A stretch of DNA of 64,000 nucleotides. It comes from Ditylenchus dipsaci. Taxonomy: Eukaryota > Nematoda > Chromadorea > Rhabditida > Anguinidae. Shown in pieces: positions 58,839 through 64,000 of this stretch. Every line of letters starts with the position of its first letter. Position 1 is the first letter of the stretch. The notes below the pieces were generated by a model that was not told the DNA's origin, ran no database searches, and saw only the letters and a program-made list of their open reading frames with translations. The stretch covers positions 1 through 64,000 of the forward strand of contig SADC01001346.1 of NCBI GenBank assembly GCA_004194705.1, given 5' to 3'. A program made the translations under genes and the position numbers.

Positions 58839-59332
58839 TACTTATTTTGTAGTTTTCTACTTATTTTGTACTTATTCTCTGAATCGACGCCTTAAATGTA
58901 AGCAAACACGTCAAATTTTCAAAATTTCGCCTGCGGCGCATTTTTATTTTCTCGAAAAGGACGAATTCCATGTTCACTGCATTCCGTGTAAAAAACTAAA
59001 TCAATTTGGCTTCGATGGGAAAAGATGGCTAACCCCGGGAAAGGTCATTGAAAGAATTGTGAAGCTAGGAGATTTGATTGTGCTCTTGTCGTCTGCTGAA
59101 ACATCGACTGCACCGAAGCTAAAGAGCTGGCGAAGCTATTCGCGCCTAAAATCGCACAAATAAATGAGCTCTTCAAAGAAGTGGCAAAAGTCAATCGAAT
59201 GCTGCGCCGAATTCCTGATGAAGTTTTTAATGTGGATCCAGCGAAGAACAAGTGGCAGCAGATTTCAAACGAAAGTCACAACTATTATATGAAAAATTTC
59301 AGATTTCGTCTTTAGAATAACGAGTAATGACT

Positions 59333-59492
59333 AGACAGTCAACCCTCGATTTAACGGCACCAAAAATAGACCAATTTGGTCGGCATTGACTAAGATTTAG
59401 TCAGAGTGAACTTTCGATTTAACGGCACCCTTGATTTAATGGCACCCTGGGTCCGGTCTCTAGGGGTGCCGTTAAATCGAAGGTTGACTGTA
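59333..59492. mobile_element. Short pogo-like MITE, right-arm copy
   Basis: AGACAGTCAACCCTCGATTT to GAAGGTTGACTGTA. It is the inverted twin of 53489-53645. Confidence 0.7.
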
Positions 59493-60407
59493 CAAATTTG
59501 TCAGCATCGTACTCTTCATTCAGCTGGCTAATGCGTTTGTGGAGCAAGTCTTCTCTTTGTGCAAGTCGCTGTGGAAAGATGCGAGGAATTCTCTGAAGGT
59601 GGAAATGCTCAAAGCTCCTCTCCAAGTCCGGGTGAATTTCGATATCAATTGCGCCGGCGTTTCTAATCGCTTATGAATAAACGAGGACTGCGAAAAACGC
59701 TCTTTTTCTATGACTGAATTTTTCGCACTCATTTTTGTCTGAAGCAAATGTCGTGTAAAGATTGTTGTAATCTGTCGAACGGCGTTTTCAGCCAAGACAG
59801 TAGGTTTCTATTAGAAATCTATTGCAGCACTAAATACACTTGGATTTATAAAACAAATTCAAAGACGGATTTCTCTCAGCTGAATAAATCCCCAGATTTA
59901 ATTAAATCTCCAGATTTATTTAGTAAAGGGACGTTTTAGCATATATTTTCATTCAATGATTGCCTGGGAAAAAAAATTATTCATTTTGACGGTGCTAAAG
60001 ACGGCCAAAATTTTTTTTGAGGCGGCCTTTGATACGGCCCTATTTTGGACGGGGCGGAAGACGGCCCAAAAAAAATTCGGGACGGAGGCCGAGACGGCAA
60101 AAAGTTGGACGGGGCGGAAGACGGTCAAAAAATTAGTGAGACGGAGATGGCGACGGCCGTCCTATTTTTCCAAATCAATCCAGAAAACAGGTTTTGGAAC
60201 CTATAAAAGAAAAAAAATTTTTTGCTCCAGGTGGACGACCACTTAGTTTGGTTGGACTAATAAATTTAAATTCCAGTAAAATTTTCTCAAAACCGAGGTT
60301 GATGGTTCGAACCCCTTTGGGTGCAAAGCCTATTTCACAAAAGGTAGGCTCAGAGAAAATACTCTTTGGATGGGTGCTGCACTTGGGCCTTAACGTTTGG
60401 ATACTAC

Positions 60408-61408
60408 CATACCTGCACCAGCGCCAGCGCCGGCGCTGGCGGCGATTTTTTTTATGACGTTGGCGCTGGCGCCGGCGATGGCGCTGGCGCCGGGTGGTGG
60501 AACAGCCAAGTGGTTGAACAGCCTTTATTTTCGGCTTGGAACTGTCATGTTCAGAAAACCTATTGGAGCATGTGAAACGGAGCAAATAACAAGATTTTTG
60601 AGGAAATATCTAACGAAAATCTGGAAATTGAACGTGATTCTGGTGATTTTTGGAAAGCTTATTCAAAGGTTATGCAAAAATACTTGACTGAAATTCAAAT
60701 TTTGTAAAAAAATTTATAGATCTATCCATCAACTTCTAAGCTAGCATTTGATATACCGTATTTACTGTGTTAAGTCCCATGGGGAGTTATTTTTCAACCT
60801 CTAAAAAATCGAAAAATTTGAGGTCGATTTTGAGATTTTTGGTGCTCAACCAAAATCTGAAAAGTGTAATCAGGTAAACTCACGGCAAATAAGAAAACGC
60901 AAAAAACACATTTGCGAAATGTTCGCTCTAGGCTGAGATATAAGGTCCGTAGGGTGGGGACTTATTAGAGGTGGGGAGTTATTAGAGGGTGGGGAGTTAA
61001 TACAGTAAATACGGTACTGCCAATACCAGCAAGTTCAGGGCGGTTGAACGCATGTTCAGCATTATGTCAATGGTATCTACTGGACGAAAAAATCTACTGC
61101 AGCAACTCTTTTAAATAGCAAAACACTTTGTCTATAACTCTCATTTAATCAAATTATAATTTTCTGTAGTACTTTTGCAGGAATTGTTCTTTTACCATTA
61201 AAAAGTGAGCAATTAATCAATAACAAAAAAGTGTTGCATTGATTGATATTTTTGGAATTAAAAAGCAAAAAACACTCACTAAACATTTCAAAACATTTTT
61301 TATAGCGCTGGCGCCGAAATTTTCGACTGGCGCTGGCGCCGGCGGCGAAAATTTGACCACCTAGCGCCGGCGCTGGCGCTGCGGGCCGATTTTGAGCGTG
61401 CAGGTATG
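60408..61408 (+). mobile_element. hAT element with 8-bp TSD and C-terminal transposase relic
   Basis: The TIRs are CATACCTGCAC and GTGCAGGTATG, flanked by the duplicated octamer GATACTAC (60400-60407 and 61409-61416). The empty site is present in copy 1 near 6388. Arms of GCGCTGGCGCCGG words lie just inside both ends. A plus-strand frame at about 60560-60710 with DFWKAYSKVMQKYL, resumed after a MITE at 61017 with PIPASSGR and (shifted) VERMFSIMSMVSTGRKN, matches the hAT C-terminal dimerisation domain. The rest of the transposase is missing. Confidence 0.85.
60754..61016. mobile_element. TACCGTAT-family MITE inside the hAT
   Basis: TACCGTATTTACTGTGTTAA and complement. The word GGGGAGTTATTAGAGG is reiterated near the right end. 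It interrupts the hAT transposase relic. Confidence 0.7.
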
Positions 61409-61830
61409 GATACTACCCATTGGGTTAATGTGGATTCAATGTGGATGAATTCACTATAGATAAATAAACGGTTGAAGTTAAAAAAAGTGAAAAACACCTC
61501 TTTTTGCTTATTTTAGCCTTTTTTGTTTTGTCGAAATTCAACCGTCTGTTTCTCAGCTCTGTATTTTATAAACAGATAGTCGACATGTCATTTTGTAGAG
61601 AGATCAAAGAGCTTTCGAATGGTGCAATAGATGTCATCTTTTCATCGACAAGTATTGAGAAAAGCTATTATTTATGTGCCAAACAGTCATTTTCCTTAGA
61701 TTTTTCTTTTTTTGACTAGAAATCGACGCTTTTATGTAGAAGGTCATAACTTTTCCTAGAATAATCAAAAAATAAGTTTGACCTACCTAATTGTAGCTAA
61801 GGAAGAGGGCTTACAAAAAGTCAGTAAAAA

Positions 61831-62500
61831 TTAAGAATACACAAGAATCATGTTATGAATACAGCTTTTTACTCTAACTGCCTGTAAAATTATGAAACGG
61901 TGGTAATTTGAATTTTCGGTCATATTTTTTTTTCATAACCCAACATCCCAATATTTTTGCATAATTACTAAGTTATCGACTATGCTTATCTTGTTTGTGA
62001 AAACGGGTTTTTTTTATTTTCTTTAAAAAATGTCTCTAAACACCTAAAAAGAGGGTGCCTGTAAAATTATGAAACGCACTATACATGGATATCCTTAAAA
62101 AGCTAATTGAAATCTAATTTAAAAAGTTTTAGTGAAGCTCCATTAATACTCCCGCGGGACACGGGACAATTTTTAAAACACGTTTTGTCTCCATCTCGCT
62201 CCGCCATCATTTTTCACTACTTTAATAGATTCACAAGGGAACAGACCATACTCTACAACATAGGGATAACAGATTTGCCATGATCAGTATCGAAAACGGT
62301 TTTTAGGCTGTCCCGCAGGTCACTCATTGTGAACGCGCCTTTAGAGATGCGCGCATGAGTCTATCACTACCTGGATACTCTTCACGTATACTCTATACCT
62401 AAAATACCTTCTTTTGGGTACGACTACCTTAGTACCTTCACCTTGAAAGTTGCAAAACAAGCTCTCATGGTTGTTAATATTCCATGATTGTAGGTAAAAG
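61831..62500. other. No gene seen
   Basis: AT-rich. Two copies of CCTGTAAAATTATGAAACG (about 61882 and 62059) are a direct repeat. Bases 62150-62345 carry CCCGCGGGACACGGGAC and CTGTCCCGCAGG, decayed word arms. Confidence 0.4.
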
Positions 62501-62863
62501 TTGTTCTGGGAATCTAAAGAATGTACCACAGAAAACCTCAGATTGAAAGATGTGAACGTAAATCCTAACAATATTCTTGATAAGAAATTCGTCTTAATAT
62601 TCTTTATGTCCAGCTCGAGCGACCAAAACGCTGTAAAATTAGTTACTCCGAGCAAGACTTTATTCCTTGTGCGAATAATTTTTGCGACGAAAAGTTCTGA
62701 CGACGAAACGTCGCGTACCTATCGAATATTAATATTACTCTACGATGTCGCATTTCTAAAAACTTTAACAGGATTTTTATGGTTAGTTAGCCCTTCTTGT
62801 AGTGCCAGTGTTTGTTATATTTGCATGAAAAATCCAAAACGTCACGATACTTCTCTAAGCTGA
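62501..62863 (+). CDS. Hypothetical ORF, weak
   Basis: A 120-codon open frame outside the obvious repeats, with one hydrophobic stretch (ILILLYDVAFLKTL...FLWLVSP). No family recognised and no splice or promoter support. It lies immediately beyond the 3' end of the NSUN5-like gene, on the opposite strand, and may be chance. Confidence 0.2.
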   Translation: MFWESKECTTENLRLKDVNVNPNNILDKKFVLIFFMSSSSDQNAVKLVTPSKTLFLVRIIFATKSSDDETSRTYRILILLYDVAFLKTLTGFLWLVSPSCSASVCYICMKNPKRHDTSLS

Positions 62864-62996
62864 TTAGATCCATGGGCAGAATCCATGGGCATACATAGCC
62901 CAAAAATAGCGACTACTTCTCTAAACTGATAAAACCTTACGTAACTTCATTCCAAATAGCCAACAACCTTTATTCCACTTGAACACAAATAACATT

Positions 62997-64000
<1,004 letters not shown>

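Larger units (their letters stand above)
53291..59696. repeat. Giant 6.4-kb palindrome
   Basis: The sequence from 53291 inward matches the reverse complement from 59696 inward almost base for base, with differences that are mostly short indels. The centre is at about 56475 with a 30-bp unpaired spacer. In order from the outside, each arm holds a host-like segment with GAAATTCACCCGGACTTGG, a pogo-like MITE (53489-53645 / 59333-59492), a 500-bp segment, a full-length mariner-type transposon, the 70-bp minisatellite, a TTTTCTACCGGACA minisatellite (56083-56160 / 56800-56880), and a core with GGCCGCGAAGCGGCC. The outer flanks differ (MULE on the left, element E on the right). Confidence 0.85.
59697..61830. 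mobile_element. Element E, copy 2, interrupted by a hAT
   Basis: Inverted relative to 5985-7095. Shared landmarks: GACGGGGCGGAAGACGG words (60040-60130), ATGGTTCGAACCCC and ACATGTCATTTTGTAG. Its left edge is cut exactly where the giant palindrome ends. Removing the insertion at 60408-61408 restores collinearity with copy 1. Confidence 0.7.

Noticed and set aside
60290..60330. GGTTCGAACCCC in element E (also near 6490)
   Set aside because: It resembles a tRNA B box, but no A box or cloverleaf was found. The motif is palindromic by itself.
62501..62863. Possible virus-derived or secreted protein at this ORF
   Set aside because: Only one hydrophobic stretch is visible and there are no signature motifs, so no origin can be supported. 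It is kept only as a weak hypothetical.

Overview
This window is eukaryotic DNA, AT-rich and crowded with inverted-repeat transposons, with spliced protein genes on both strands. It is most likely from a nematode with a large, repeat-expanded genome. Two things suggest this: the long gene at 19744-50275 encodes a muscle myosin heavy chain that is collinear with Caenorhabditis UNC-54 over its whole length (about 1,972 residues if three single-base gaps are allowed for), and the nested tyrosinase has the nematode-type layout with a Cys-rich tail. The species cannot be named from the sequence.

Layout. 0-4 kb: nested hairpin transposons. 4125-4916 (+): a small four-exon gene resembling only the N-terminal PMC2NT part of the exosome nuclease EXOSC10/Rrp6. 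5-18.5 kb: a repeat desert with one weak unknown gene candidate (9.7-10.8 kb). 18.5-19.7 kb: probable upstream region of the myosin gene. 19744-50275 (+): the myosin gene, 32 exons and 31 introns, with conserved exons and introns packed with foldback elements. One intron looks GC-AG. The largest intron (37111-43077) carries a complete seven-exon tyrosinase gene on the opposite strand (40692-37673). 51225-52736 (+): a broken FLYWCH/MULE transposase. 53291-59696: a giant palindrome (about 6.4 kb) whose two arms each carry a Tc1/mariner-type transposon. 59697-61830: a second copy of an element also present inverted at 6-7 kb, here interrupted by a hAT element with a clean 8-bp target duplication, which is itself interrupted by a MITE. 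62997-64000 (-): the 3' half of an NSUN5-type rRNA cytosine-C5 methyltransferase running off the window.

The host genes show no operon-like or pathway link to one another. Myosin is the thick-filament motor of body-wall muscle, tyrosinase is a secreted copper oxidase, the EXOSC10-like protein would act in RNA surveillance, and NSUN5 in ribosome maturation. What unifies the window is transposon structure. Several MITE families share a body, but their terminal words differ, and each element repeats its own terminal word near its centre or just inside its ends.

Caution on sequence quality: seven apparent one-base deletions, at least six of them in or next to short homopolymers, break otherwise intact reading frames (three in myosin, two in tyrosinase, two in NSUN5). 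They look like consensus errors rather than biology.
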